DNA of 64,000 bases from assembly GCF_017472245.1 (NCBI RefSeq), contig NZ_JAFUQR010000008.1, positions 1 to 64,000 on the forward strand. The letters are read 5' to 3'. A model generated the notes under the pieces. The model was given only the letters and a program-made list of their open reading frames with translations, was not told the DNA's origin and made no database searches. Made by a program: the position numbers and the translations under genes. Shown one piece after another: positions 1 through 8,789 of the stretch (position 1 is its first letter; every line of letters starts with the position of its first letter). Origin of the DNA: Chlamydia sp. (lineage in GTDB: Bacteria; Chlamydiota; Chlamydiia; Chlamydiales; Chlamydiaceae).

Positions 1-226
1 AAACTTACAACCGTAAGCCTTTTCGCGCCTCCTCTCTCCAGAGAAGTGTTCTTTCCAACCTCCGTCAGAAAGAAAGCTACATCTTATGCTACCCCCTATT
101 TTTTTTGCACCTTTTTTTATCTTTTTTCCTTAATCACAACTTCTCATCTTATCCCTTATCCCTTCCTACAAAACTTGGCTAAGAATTTTATTCACCTTAA
201 TCTTCCATAAAAAACAACATCTCCAC

Positions 227-232
227 TATACT
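227..232 (+). promoter_or_regulatory. Possible -10 element upstream of tRNA-His
   Basis: A TATACT hexamer lies about 55 bases before the tRNA. No convincing -35 is visible (TTCCAT is the nearest at suitable distance). It is the best -10 candidate for the tRNA-His transcript, because nothing promoter-like lies between the following hairpin and the tRNA. Confidence 0.3.
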
Positions 233-239
233 GCTTATT

Positions 240-281
240 CCCCAGCGTGAGATGCCTGCACATCCTCGTTGGGGAGTTTTT
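240..281 (+). terminator. Terminator-like hairpin just before tRNA-His
   Basis: CCCCAGCG (240-247) pairs with CGTTGGGG (267-274) with one G-T wobble. An inner GATG/CATC extends the stem, and AGTTTTT follows. It looks like an intrinsic terminator reading rightwards, yet it ends five bases before the tRNA. It may end an upstream transcript or be the structured 5' leader of the tRNA precursor. The rest of 1-286 is T-rich and shows no gene. Confidence 0.45.
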
Positions 282-286
282 GTCAT

Positions 287-361
<75 letters not shown>

Positions 362-389
362 CTTCTTTATAGATCCTTAAAAAGACTGC

Positions 390-418
390 TTCGATTCTTT
401 TATTTTTCCTGTTATAAC
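390..418 (+). promoter_or_regulatory. Candidate promoter for ftsK operon
   Basis: TTCGAT (390-395), a 17-base spacer and TATAAC (413-418) resemble a chlamydial sigma-66 promoter. It lies between tRNA-His and ftsK and would give a leader of roughly 110 bases. Confidence 0.35.
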
Positions 419-535
419 AAAGCATGTGCGCATGTTGGAAGGCTGCATTCGATGAAAGCTTCCTACAACAGTGGACAGAAGCCTCTATCTAAACGCTATT
501 TCTTAAAAAAGGGCCTTAACTAAGGGGAAGGAACC

Positions 536-2926
536 ATGAGAAAAGAACGAAAGAAAGCAAGCGTTTCTCTTTCTCCACAAACTGTGTTTGCTATTAAAAC
601 TTGCATTTACCTAGCTCTAGCTTGTTTTTCTGGACTTAGTTTATGGAGCTTCCAACATAATCAACCTTATACGCAAAACTGGATAGGCCTGTTAGGTTGG
701 TCCCTTAGTTCTTTCCTGTTATATAACTTTGGTGTAGCAGCTTTCCTAATTCCGCTTCATTTCGGTTGGCTTTCTTTCTTAAATATGAAAAAAACCCCCT
801 CCCCACAGGCTTTTAGAAAAGCTACAGCTTTCGGAGCTATTCCCGTCTGTTGCGCAGTATTGTTATCCATGATTTCTCCCGCTCAAAATCTTCCTCATTT
901 TCTTGCTACAAGAGTTCCCCTAGTCATCATGGATCTTCAACCTCCAAAAGCGTATTTAGGGGGGATTCCTTTTTATCTGTTGTATGATGGGAACTCATGT
1001 TCTTTAAAAATGTTAATTGGCTCTGTAGGGACGGGTCTAATTTTTCTTGCTATCCTATTTTGCGCGATTTTCTATCTCATTCCGAAGTCTTTTGTTCTAA
1101 AAAAAAAAATACTTCTAGACACTCTTCTAGTATTTCTAAAAAACAAATGTTACGCATGCTGGAACGCCTGCAAAAAGCTTTTAAAAAATCTTATTAACAA
1201 TCAATCCTATCTCCCGGAACCTTCTCTTCGAGTTCCTTCTCATCCCACAACTGTTAAAAAAGAACTTTTAAAACTTCCTACTCCTGTGATCTCTCTTCCA
1301 CTGGAAAACAAGGATCTTGATCAAGCCTCTTCTATTAATCGTACTATTTTCTTAGCTCCTCATCCCACGAAAAGAACCCTATCTCCTCAAAAACGCCCCA
1401 ATCTTCTACCAAAAGAAGAATCCCTTCCCATCCCTACACTTCGATCTTCCGAACCTGAGCCAGCTCCCTCTCCTTTCGTAATGGCAGGAGAAGCTCCTGA
1501 TTTGCCACAATACCACCTCTTGAGTAAGAAAAATATTCAACGGCCAGAATCTCTCCTAGAAGAATTGAAAAAGAAAGCAGCTATTTTGCAACAAACATTA
1601 GCAAGTTTCGGGATAGAAGCTGCTATAGGGAACATTTGCTCAGGACCGACTCTTGCAGCCTTTGAAGTTTTGCCCAACACTGGAGTGAAAGTACAAAAAA
1701 TCAAGGCGCTAGAAAATGATATTGCATTAAATTTACAAGCGTCTAGCATCCGCATTATTGCTCCAATTCCAGGGAAAGCAGCCGTAGGAATTGAGATCCC
1801 TAATCCGGATCCTCAGCCTGTAAATTTCCGAGATTTATTGGAAGATTACCAAAAAAGCTCTCAACGACTCCAAGTTCCTCTTCTTCTTGGGAAAAAAGCT
1901 AACGGAGATAATTTTTGGACAGATCTAGCGACTATGCCCCACTTAATTATTGCTGGAACCACAGGATCTGGAAAATCTGTCTGCATTAATACGATTGTTA
2001 TGTCTCTCATTATGACCTCTACGCCTACGAACGTAAAACTAGTCATTGTAGACCCTAAAAAAGTAGAATTAACGGGATATTCTCAGCTTCCTCATATGTT
2101 AACCCCTGTTATTACAGAAGCTAAAGAAGCTCATAGCGCTTTAATTTGGCTGGTTCGAGAAATGGAACTTCGCTATGAAATCCTTCGTTTTTTAGGATTG
2201 CGAAATATCCAATCATTCAATTCTCGCACTCGAAACGTCGATATTGAAACTTCTTACGACAAAGAGATTCCAGAAAAAATGCCTTTTATTGTTGGCATTA
2301 TTGACGAGCTTTCAGATCTTCTCCTTTCCTCTTCCCATGATATTGAAACACCTATTGTGCGCTTAGCTCAAATGGCCAGAGCTGTAGGAATTCACCTTAT
2401 CCTAGCCACACAGCGGCCCTCTCGAGATGTGATCACAGGATTAATTAAAGCAAATTTCCCTTCTCGAATAGCTTTCAAAGTTGCAAACAAAGTCAATAGC
2501 CAGATTATCATCGATGAACCAGGCGCGGAGAATCTAATGGGGAATGGAGACATGCTAGTCGTTTCTCCAGGATCTTTTGCTCCAATCCGAGTACAAGGCG
2601 CCTACATTTGTGATGATGACATTAACAAAGTCATTAAGGATTTGTGTTCAAGATTTCCTTCACAATATGTGATTCCTTCTTTTGATACCTATGATGATGC
2701 AGCTTCTATGGACCCAGAGAGTTTGGACCCTTTATTTAGCCAAGCCAAATCCCTAGTCTTACAAACAGGGAATGCATCTACAACTTTCCTCCAAAGAAAA
2801 CTCAAAATTGGCTACGCTAGGGCTGCGAGCATTATTGACCAGCTGGAGGAAGCAAGAATTGTAGGGCCTTCTGAGGGCGCAAAACCTCGTCAAATATTGG
2901 TTCAGTTGTCAAATCAGGAAGATTGA
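536..2926 (+). CDS. ftsK: DNA translocase FtsK
   Basis: FtsK is a septum-anchored hexameric DNA pump that clears and resolves chromosome ends during division. The 796-residue protein has four N-terminal membrane segments (about 16-38, 55-80, 95-115, 158-182) and a proline-rich linker. The RecA-like motor carries Walker A GTTGSGKS near 474 and an acidic IIDELSDL segment near 588. A C-terminal winged-helix gamma domain covers about 725-790. GGGGAAGGA precedes the ATG. The linker is short compared with E. coli FtsK, as is usual in Chlamydia. The next gene starts three bases after the stop, so the genes are probably co-transcribed. FtsZ is absent from this window, and chlamydiae in general lack it. 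Confidence 0.96.
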   Translation: MRKERKKASVSLSPQTVFAIKTCIYLALACFSGLSLWSFQHNQPYTQNWIGLLGWSLSSFLLYNFGVAAFLIPLHFGWLSFLNMKKTPSPQAFRKATAFGAIPVCCAVLLSMISPAQNLPHFLATRVPLVIMDLQPPKAYLGGIPFYLLYDGNSCSLKMLIGSVGTGLIFLAILFCAIFYLIPKSFVLKKKILLDTLLVFLKNKCYACWNACKKLLKNLINNQSYLPEPSLRVPSHPTTVKKELLKLPTPVISLPLENKDLDQASSINRTIFLAPHPTKRTLSPQKRPNLLPKEESLPIPTLRSSEPEPAPSPFVMAGEAPDLPQYHLLSKKNIQRPESLLEELKKKAAILQQTLASFGIEAAIGNICSGPTLAAFEVLPNTGVKVQKIKALENDIALNLQASSIRIIAPIPGKAAVGIEIPNPDPQPVNFRDLLEDYQKSSQRLQVPLLLGKKANGDNFWTDLATMPHLIIAGTTGSGKSVCINTIVMSLIMTSTPTNVKLVIVDPKKVELTGYSQLPHMLTPVITEAKEAHSALIWLVREMELRYEILRFLGLRNIQSFNSRTRNVDIETSYDKEIPEKMPFIVGIIDELSDLLLSSSHDIETPIVRLAQMARAVGIHLILATQRPSRDVITGLIKANFPSRIAFKVANKVNSQIIIDEPGAENLMGNGDMLVVSPGSFAPIRVQGAYICDDDINKVIKDLCSRFPSQYVIPSFDTYDDAASMDPESLDPLFSQAKSLVLQTGNASTTFLQRKLKIGYARAASIIDQLEEARIVGPSEGAKPRQILVQLSNQED

Positions 2927-2929
2927 TTC

Positions 2930-3718
2930 ATGAAAGGTTTTTTTCCCATAGCTTCTGGATCCAAAGGGAATTGTGCTTATTTAGGAACGGAGTCATGCAA
3001 ATTGCTCATAGACCTAGGGATCAGTAAACAAGCTGTTATTGAAGCCCTTCGTTCCATGGACATTTATCCGGAAGACATTGATGGTATTTTAGTCTCTCAT
3101 GAACACTCAGATCACATTGCAGGACTGAGAAGTTTCATTAAAACTTATAGAACTCCAATCATATGCAATATAGAAACAGCTCGCAATTTGCGGCAGCTTC
3201 TTGATCTTTGTCCTAATTTCAAGATCTTTTCAACAGGCCATAGTTTTACCCTTGAAGATCTTCGGATTCAAACATTTAATGTCCCCCATGATGCAGTTGA
3301 TCCCGTAGGATTTATCTTTCAATGTTTTGGAAAAAAATTAGGATTTTGTACCGACTTAGGATGGGGGACTTCATGGATCTCCCATTTATTATATGACTGT
3401 GACTACTTGCTCATAGAGTCTAACCACGACCCAGAAATGGTCCGACAATCTTCTCGTCCTGAGAGCTGTAAACAACGGATCCTCGGCAAACAAGGGCATA
3501 TATCTAACGCAGAATGTGGAGCATTACTTCAGCGAATACTTACCCCACGAATAAAACACATTTATCTCGCTCATCTCTCCCTTGAATGCAATACGACAGA
3601 AAAAGCCTTGAACACTGTGTCATCTGCTATCCAAGGACTGACGGATGTTTGTCCGGTAATTGCTCAAAGTTCTGGTATTACTGACCCTATTTTCTTTTCT
3701 GTCCCGAGCCTAATATGA
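2930..3718 (+). CDS. Metallo-beta-lactamase-fold hydrolase, YycJ/WalJ family
   Basis: This 262-residue cytoplasmic protein belongs to the MBL-fold family that includes YycJ/WalJ, whose Bacillus members affect coordination of replication with division. The metal-binding HxHxDH motif (HEHSDH) is at about residues 57-62, and later metal ligands are in the CTDLGWG and IESNHD segments. The N-terminal GSKGNCAYLG pattern is typical of the YycJ branch. It sits between ftsK and the SET-domain gene, and its TGA overlaps the next ATG (ATGA), so translation is probably coupled. The substrate is unknown, most likely a nucleic acid. Confidence 0.85.
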   Translation: MKGFFPIASGSKGNCAYLGTESCKLLIDLGISKQAVIEALRSMDIYPEDIDGILVSHEHSDHIAGLRSFIKTYRTPIICNIETARNLRQLLDLCPNFKIFSTGHSFTLEDLRIQTFNVPHDAVDPVGFIFQCFGKKLGFCTDLGWGTSWISHLLYDCDYLLIESNHDPEMVRQSSRPESCKQRILGKQGHISNAECGALLQRILTPRIKHIYLAHLSLECNTTEKALNTVSSAIQGLTDVCPVIAQSSGITDPIFFSVPSLI

Positions 3719-4374
3719 CCACAAGCTTTGTTAAGGATCCTATATATATTTCTTTGCAAGGAGGAGTTCACTCTGCTAATCCCTACCCTGTGGCACGAGC
3801 CGAAAAACTTTTACAATTCTCTTTTCTTCCACAACTCGCGTTTCAGGACCCTAGAACAGAAAAACGCATCCAACAATTATGTCTTCGAGAAGAAAAATCT
3901 TTCAAAATTTCTTCCTTAGCCAAATGGCTAGGACAACTGCACAAGCAACAGCTCCGAGCTCCTAAGCACCCTCCAACCGCTATATGCTGGATTAATAGTT
4001 ATGTAGGATATGGAGTATTTGCCCGTGAATTCATTCCTGCCTGGAGCTACATTGGAGAGTACACAGGGATTTTACGACGAAGACAGGCCCTCTGGCTTGA
4101 TGAAAATGATTATTGCTTTCGCTACCCAGTTCCTCGCTACGCTCTCCGCTACTTTACTATTGATAGTGAAACTCACGGAAACATTACACGTTTTATCAAT
4201 CACAGCGATAACCCTAATTTAGAGGCTACTGGAGCTTTTGAAAACGGCTTATTCCATATAATCATTCGCGCAATTAAAGATATTCTCCCCGGAGATGAAC
4301 TATGTTACGACTATGGGCCTTTGTATTGGAAACATCGTAAAAAAAGAGAAGAATTTATCCCTGAAGAAGAATAA
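3715..4374 (+). CDS. nue: SET-domain protein methyltransferase NUE
   Basis: This 219-residue SET-domain protein has a eukaryotic-type fold. The signature segments are GYGVFAREF near 98, RFINHSDNPN near 159 (the NH pair contacts S-adenosylmethionine) and ELCYDYG near 195. The C. trachomatis ortholog NUE is reported as a type III-secreted methyltransferase that reaches the host nucleus and methylates histones; chlamydial histone-like proteins have also been proposed as substrates. No cysteine-rich post-SET motif is visible. The first about 80 residues have no recognisable domain and may carry the secretion signal. The gene overlaps the MBL-fold gene by four bases. Confidence 0.9.
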   Translation: MTTSFVKDPIYISLQGGVHSANPYPVARAEKLLQFSFLPQLAFQDPRTEKRIQQLCLREEKSFKISSLAKWLGQLHKQQLRAPKHPPTAICWINSYVGYGVFAREFIPAWSYIGEYTGILRRRQALWLDENDYCFRYPVPRYALRYFTIDSETHGNITRFINHSDNPNLEATGAFENGLFHIIIRAIKDILPGDELCYDYGPLYWKHRKKREEFIPEEE

Positions 4375-4379
4375 ATGTT

Positions 4380-4832
4380 TTAGTCTTTTTCATAAGTTCC
4401 CATCAGTTCTGCTGTGGCAATGATGTGTCCATCCATAACTTCCAATAACTGTTCTTTTGTGACCCCCTCTTCTTCAGGAAGGACAGTATTTAATGCATAA
4501 GCATAAAAATAGTAACGATGCTTCGTATCTGGAGGACAAGGAGGACAATATTCTGCTTCTCCTGCAGTATTTAGTCCTTGAACAGCAAAAATTTGCGCTC
4601 CCTCAGCTAAATTCGTAACCATAGGCGAGAGATTGTATACTATCCAATGTATCCACAACCCATCCTCCCGAACATTGGCGGGTACATCAGGATCTTCAAC
4701 AATGAGTACAAGGCTTTTAGCCTCTTTGGGGACATCTGAGAAAGAAAGTGGAGGAGAAATCCCAACACCTTGACACGAATACTTTTTAGGAATTGGGCGG
4801 CCGTAAGAAAACGCTTGGGAAGTGAGTTGCAT
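4380..4832 (-). CDS. PEBP/YbcL-family protein
   Basis: This 150-residue single-domain protein belongs to the phosphatidylethanolamine-binding (Raf kinase inhibitor-like) family. The ligand-pocket motifs DPDVPA (about 47-52), LWIHWIVYNL (about 59-68) and HRYYFYAYAL (about 105-114) are all present. No signal peptide is seen, so it is probably cytoplasmic, unlike the exported E. coli YbcL. GGAGA lies nine bases before the ATG on the minus strand. It converges with NUE, with only five bases between the stops. The biological role in Chlamydia is not known. Confidence 0.88.
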   Translation of the reverse strand: MQLTSQAFSYGRPIPKKYSCQGVGISPPLSFSDVPKEAKSLVLIVEDPDVPANVREDGLWIHWIVYNLSPMVTNLAEGAQIFAVQGLNTAGEAEYCPPCPPDTKHRYYFYAYALNTVLPEEEGVTKEQLLEVMDGHIIATAELMGTYEKD

Positions 4833-4864
4833 AATTCAGGTCTCCTATGTTGAACGAAGAAGTA

Positions 4865-4890
4865 GGCCGCTCTCTCACCAAAGAACGGCC
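4865..4890 (-). terminator. Weak hairpin after alanine symporter gene
   Basis: GGCCG (4865-4869) and CGGCC (4886-4890) can pair downstream of dagA and upstream of the PEBP gene. No good T-run follows, so it is at most an attenuator. Confidence 0.25.
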
Positions 4891-4899
4891 CCACTCGTA

Positions 4900-6270
4900 C
4901 TACTGTCGTAAAGGATCGGATTGAGCTTTTGATTCTTTACGAAGAAGAGCTACCTCGTAACGAGTCGCTATTACATCCTTGAACAAAACAATCAAACTGA
5001 TTGAGTTGAAAATAACCATTCCGCAAAAACCCAAATCAGATAACGCCCAGACATTCTGCATGCCTAAGACTCCCCCTATGGGGATCACTAATATGTAAAC
5101 AGCCTTCAACCATAGGTTAGCTCGCTTTCCTGGGATCATATATTCTAAACTTTTTTCTGCGCAAGCAAACCATGATAGAACAGTTGTGTACCCGAATAAA
5201 GCCATAGATACAAGAACAACCCCTCCGCCTAACATACCTAAGGAAGATTTGAATGCTCTCATGACCATCAAAACTCCCAATTCCCCAGAATCATAAGCAC
5301 CTGTTACAAGGAGAACCATCATCGTGATAGAGCAAACAATAGCAACAATTATGGGAGGGAGGAGCGTGACTAATCCGTCTGTGACCGGATTGGCACTTTT
5401 GGAATTAGACTGCAGAATAGACACCATTCCGCTTCCACAATCCGTAGCCATAATAGCACGATTCAAACCTGTGGAGATGACTTGCCCTAGAGTATATCCT
5501 CCAACCCCAGCGATCCCAGCTTTGACTCCTAAAGCAGAAGAGAAAATGAGCTGAAAAGCAGGAAGAATTTTATCAAAATGAATAGCTAAAACTATACCAG
5601 AGAAGAGGAAATAGAAGCCGGCTACGAAAGGAATCGCTTTCGCAGAAAAACGAAGGATTCGAGTATTACCTCCAGCTAAAACAGGATAAATGGAGAGAGC
5701 TAGCAGAATCCCTGCCAAAAGTTTTCCGGAAACATTGTCAGCACAAAGAGAGACAACGCTATTAACCTGAACTAAATTTCCTGCAGAAAAGGCCGTGATT
5801 AAGCAGGCAATACAAAAACCTATAGCTAGAAAACGGCTTTTCATTTTGTACCCTAAACAAGCTATTGGGCCTCCAATATATTCTTGAGATCCTGCTTGAA
5901 ACTCGCGGTATTTACATCCAAGGAAAGCCCCTGCATACTGAACTATAGCAGCCAGAAGAACAATTCCCCAAATCCAAAGCAGAGCTCCCGGGCCTCCGCT
6001 AGCAACAGCAACGGCCATTCCTGCGATATTCCCAGTTCCGAAATTCCCTGCTAGCATCCCCGCAACAGCTTCATAGCGAGAGACTCCTTCTCCACCTTCA
6101 GTAATAGCCTTTTCCTGTTTATTACTGAGCATCAATCGAAAACTTAGCCCGAGGGAAGTGAGTTGCATTCCTCTAAATTTCCAAGTCAGCGCTCCCCCTA
6201 AAAAAAGAATTAGAGGAAATACACAAAAAGAAGTTAAAAAATGATTAATTTGCTCTAAAAATTGTAACAT
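4900..6270 (-). CDS. dagA: Sodium:alanine/glycine symporter (AGCS family)
   Basis: This integral inner-membrane carrier couples sodium import to uptake of alanine or glycine. The 456 residues contain about ten hydrophobic segments. The family signature region near residues 72-90 (AGMLAGNFGTGNIAGMAVAV) and the NRAIMATDCGSGM segment near 270 are typical of AGCS transporters. The length agrees with the family. Alanine uptake would feed peptidoglycan precursor synthesis as well as translation in an auxotrophic intracellular bacterium. It follows the lipoprotein gene on the minus strand but is separated from it by a strong terminator, so it probably has its own promoter. Confidence 0.9.
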   Translation of the reverse strand: MLQFLEQINHFLTSFCVFPLILFLGGALTWKFRGMQLTSLGLSFRLMLSNKQEKAITEGGEGVSRYEAVAGMLAGNFGTGNIAGMAVAVASGGPGALLWIWGIVLLAAIVQYAGAFLGCKYREFQAGSQEYIGGPIACLGYKMKSRFLAIGFCIACLITAFSAGNLVQVNSVVSLCADNVSGKLLAGILLALSIYPVLAGGNTRILRFSAKAIPFVAGFYFLFSGIVLAIHFDKILPAFQLIFSSALGVKAGIAGVGGYTLGQVISTGLNRAIMATDCGSGMVSILQSNSKSANPVTDGLVTLLPPIIVAIVCSITMMVLLVTGAYDSGELGVLMVMRAFKSSLGMLGGGVVLVSMALFGYTTVLSWFACAEKSLEYMIPGKRANLWLKAVYILVIPIGGVLGMQNVWALSDLGFCGMVIFNSISLIVLFKDVIATRYEVALLRKESKAQSDPLRQ

Positions 6271-6320
6271 CGTCCTACTCTCATGCTCAAACCCGCTTTG
6301 GAGGCAAGTAAGCGGAATAC

Positions 6321-6356
6321 AAAAGCCCCCTTTCTCCTATCCCGGGGAAAGGGGGC
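6321..6356 (-). terminator. Intrinsic terminator of lipoprotein gene
   Basis: GCCCCCTTTC (6325-6334) pairs perfectly with GAAAGGGGGC (6347-6356). On the minus strand the stem is followed by TTTTG. It lies 13 bases after the lipoprotein stop. Confidence 0.85.
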
Positions 6357-6369
6357 CTCTAATATGGCC

Positions 6370-7023
6370 TTATAAAGTAGGGTTCTGAATTACAACATCG
6401 ATTAGTTCAGCCCACCTTTCCCCATCAACAATTGAGGTAACGGTCCCCGAATCCAATCCCAAAGTTGACGCGAACGCAGCAACATCTGCTACACCGAAAG
6501 CTCCTAAAGACGCTGCTTGAGAGAAAACCTTGCTCAATTCTGTAATAAAAATATTCCAGACCCAATCCCGCCCCTGCATTTTTTTCATACCAGCAATCAA
6601 AGCAGGATCTTCTGCGAGCGCTTGCAACAACACTAAAGGATGAATCTCTCTAATACGAGATAATGCTCCCTTGATCTCTCCCTGAGCCATTGCCAAAGCA
6701 ATAGAAGACTTATCAGCAGCAGCACATACCACGAAAGAAAGGTCTTTTCTTTCGGACTCTGTCATTGGATCTGCATAAGACTTAAAGTTTGGCAACACAG
6801 GATCTACTTTCTCTTTCATCTTCTTGCGCGAGAAGAATCTTCTCAAACAACAAGATTTCTTTCTACAGCCGGATTCCGACTTTTCGCACAGTATAACAGA
6901 TTCCTCTTTTATCTCGGTGGTATTTTTTGTAAGAGTCGATCCATAAGAGTTGGCGCAACAGCTGCTTAAACCAGAAAGCAACAACAGAGCTCCAAAACTG
7001 TACTTATAGATAAACTTGTTCAT
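6370..7023 (-). CDS. Predicted cysteine-rich lipoprotein
   Basis: This 217-residue protein is exported and probably lipid-modified. It has a basic N-terminus, a hydrophobic run FGALLLLSGL and a lipobox LSSC with Cys22 as the modification site, followed by a second cysteine. A strongly basic, cysteine-containing stretch (CRKKSCCLRRFF) follows at about 53-64. The remainder is alanine-rich and helical without a known domain. The ATG at 7023 is chosen because it places a standard signal peptide at the N-terminus. An upstream ATG at 7068 would add 15 residues and spoil it. It matches the Chlamydia-specific lipoprotein CT734 in position. Function unknown. Confidence 0.8.
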   Translation of the reverse strand: MNKFIYKYSFGALLLLSGLSSCCANSYGSTLTKNTTEIKEESVILCEKSESGCRKKSCCLRRFFSRKKMKEKVDPVLPNFKSYADPMTESERKDLSFVVCAAADKSSIALAMAQGEIKGALSRIREIHPLVLLQALAEDPALIAGMKKMQGRDWVWNIFITELSKVFSQAASLGAFGVADVAAFASTLGLDSGTVTSIVDGERWAELIDVVIQNPTL

Positions 7024-7394
7024 AAAACCTGCTGAAATTAAAAATAAATTTGTAGAATTATACCACAAATCTTATTAACTAAGCAGTTTATAAAAACTTA
7101 TTTGTAGGTCATCTTGAATAAAAATCTTTATACTCTCTCTACTAAGCATAAGAAGATCTTTGCAAGAATCTTGCTCTGAACAAAAAATCGTGCTAGCATG
7201 AGGCCGGTAGGATTTCTAGAGCAAAAGGAGAATCGTAGGAGTCTTCCGTTTCAAAAGACGCTTATTGTTAAGGTTCCTTGTTAAAGTCCCACCATAGCAT
7301 TGATATCAACCCACACAACTCCACGTTAGCTCTTTACAGTTCCCCTTCTGGTCAATAAAAGGGGGGAGAAGCTCCCGGAGTAGCAGAGGATTAT
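7024..7394. other. 371-base intergenic region between divergent genes
   Basis: No gene is visible here. A TATACT hexamer at 7129-7134 is a possible -10 reading rightwards, without a clear -35. It would give the downstream gene a leader of about 250 bases. Small hairpins occur inside (GCAAG-AAT-CTTGC within 7158-7176). No signature of RNase P RNA, tmRNA or 4.5S RNA was found. AGAGGA (about 7383-7388) is the likely ribosome-binding site for the downstream gene. Confidence 0.5.
7342..7376 (+). promoter_or_regulatory. Two mutually exclusive hairpins before exported-protein gene
   Basis: CCCCTT (7342-7347) can pair with AAGGGG (7359-7364). GGGAG (7364-7368) can pair with CTCCC (7372-7376). The arms share a base within one G-run, so the full stems compete. 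They lie just upstream of the AGAGGA ribosome-binding site and the ATG at 7395. Confidence 0.35.
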
Positions 7395-8741
7395 ATGTTA
7401 GTAAACTTTACCTTTCGCAGCAGTCTTTTACTCCTTATCGCACTTTCTAGCGTTCCTATTTTCTCAGCACCCCAGCTTCACGCAGCGCTTCCTAGTACAG
7501 CAGCAAAAATCGGATCGGAAGCCTGGATAGAACAAAAGGTTCGTCAATATCCAGAACTTTTATGGTTGGTGGAACCATCTTCTTCTGGAGCTTCGCTAAA
7601 GCTTCCCTCAGGGGTTGTCTTTTCTCCCCAACTCTTCCAGAAAAAGATTCCTGCTTTTGACATAGCGGTTCGCAGTTTGATTCATTTGCATTTGCTTATT
7701 CAGGGCTCTCGCCAAGCATACGCACAGCTGATTCAGCTACAAGCTAATGACTCACCTTTAACATTTAAACAATTTCTTTCCTTGCACAAGCAATTGACAC
7801 TGTTTTTAAACTCCCCTAAGGAGTTTTATGACTCTATCAAAGTTTTAGAAACCGCCATTGTATTACGCCATCTAGGATGCTCTACGAAAGCAGCGACTAC
7901 ATTTAGACCATACTTTTCTGAGACCCAAAAAGAAATTTTTTATACAAAAGCCCTACATGTACTACGTACCTTCCCAGAGCTAAGTCCTTCTTTCGCGAGA
8001 CTCTCTCCAGAACAAAAAGCTCTTTTCTTCTCTTTGAGAAAACTGGCGAACTATGACGAGCTACTCGCTTTGACTAACACTCCAAATGCTCAGCTATTAT
8101 CTGCGGGTCGCTCACAACGAGCTTTGTTAGCTTTAGACCTATATCTCTATGCTTTAGACTCTTGTGGAGAGCAAGGGATCTCTTCTCAGTTTCATGCCAA
8201 TTTTTCTCCTCTACAATCTATGCTACAGCAGTATGCTACTGTTGAAGAAGCTTTTTCTCGCTACTTTACTTACCGAGCTCATCGTCTAGGGTTTGAAGGC
8301 TCATCACGAACAGATATGGCTTTGGTTAGAATGGCCACTCTAATGGATCTTTCTTCTGCAGAAGCAACTATTTTAACCAATAGCTTTAAATCTCTTTCTC
8401 CAGAAGAAGCGGAAGGATTAGTCAATAGTTTTTATAACCATAAGGGAGATTCCTTAGCTCTTTCCTTGCGGGGGCTTCCTATTCTGATAACAGAACTGAC
8501 AAAAACTATTCATGGCAACACCAATGCTGAAGCGCGAACTCAACAGATTTACGCTACGACTTTGTCTTTGGTATCGAAAAGTCTAAAAGCACATCAGGAA
8601 ATGCTCAGCAAACAAATTCTTTCTAAGGAAACTGTATTAGATTTTTCAGAGACTGCGGCTTCTTGCCAAGGATTAGATATCTTTTCTGAAAATGTAGCTG
8701 TCCAAATTCACCTAAATGGAGCTGTAAGTATCCACCTATAA
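7395..8741 (+). CDS. Conserved chlamydial exported protein, unknown function
   Basis: This 448-residue protein starts with a signal peptide (hydrophobic residues about 10-20, then VPIFSA and a possible second cleavage region near QLHA). The mature part is almost entirely predicted helical, with many Leu, Ala and Ser residues. I recognise no domain, metal site or catalytic motif. AGAGGA seven bases upstream supports the ATG. Its position matches C. trachomatis CT733. The long leader with competing hairpins suggests post-transcriptional control. A periplasmic or outer-membrane location is inferred only from the signal peptide. Confidence 0.75.
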   Translation: MLVNFTFRSSLLLLIALSSVPIFSAPQLHAALPSTAAKIGSEAWIEQKVRQYPELLWLVEPSSSGASLKLPSGVVFSPQLFQKKIPAFDIAVRSLIHLHLLIQGSRQAYAQLIQLQANDSPLTFKQFLSLHKQLTLFLNSPKEFYDSIKVLETAIVLRHLGCSTKAATTFRPYFSETQKEIFYTKALHVLRTFPELSPSFARLSPEQKALFFSLRKLANYDELLALTNTPNAQLLSAGRSQRALLALDLYLYALDSCGEQGISSQFHANFSPLQSMLQQYATVEEAFSRYFTYRAHRLGFEGSSRTDMALVRMATLMDLSSAEATILTNSFKSLSPEEAEGLVNSFYNHKGDSLALSLRGLPILITELTKTIHGNTNAEARTQQIYATTLSLVSKSLKAHQEMLSKQILSKETVLDFSETAASCQGLDIFSENVAVQIHLNGAVSIHL

Positions 8742-8750
8742 CTCTACTCT

Positions 8751-8780
8751 AAAGCGCCCGGGTCTTTCGGGCGCCGCTTT
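8751..8780. terminator. Bidirectional terminator between convergent genes
   Basis: GCGCCCG (8754-8760) pairs with CGGGCGC (8768-8774), and flanking AAAGCG/CGCTTT can extend the stem around a small bulge. It lies between the convergent stops of the exported-protein gene and ribH. Confidence 0.65.
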
Positions 8781-8789
8781 CGGTTACAT

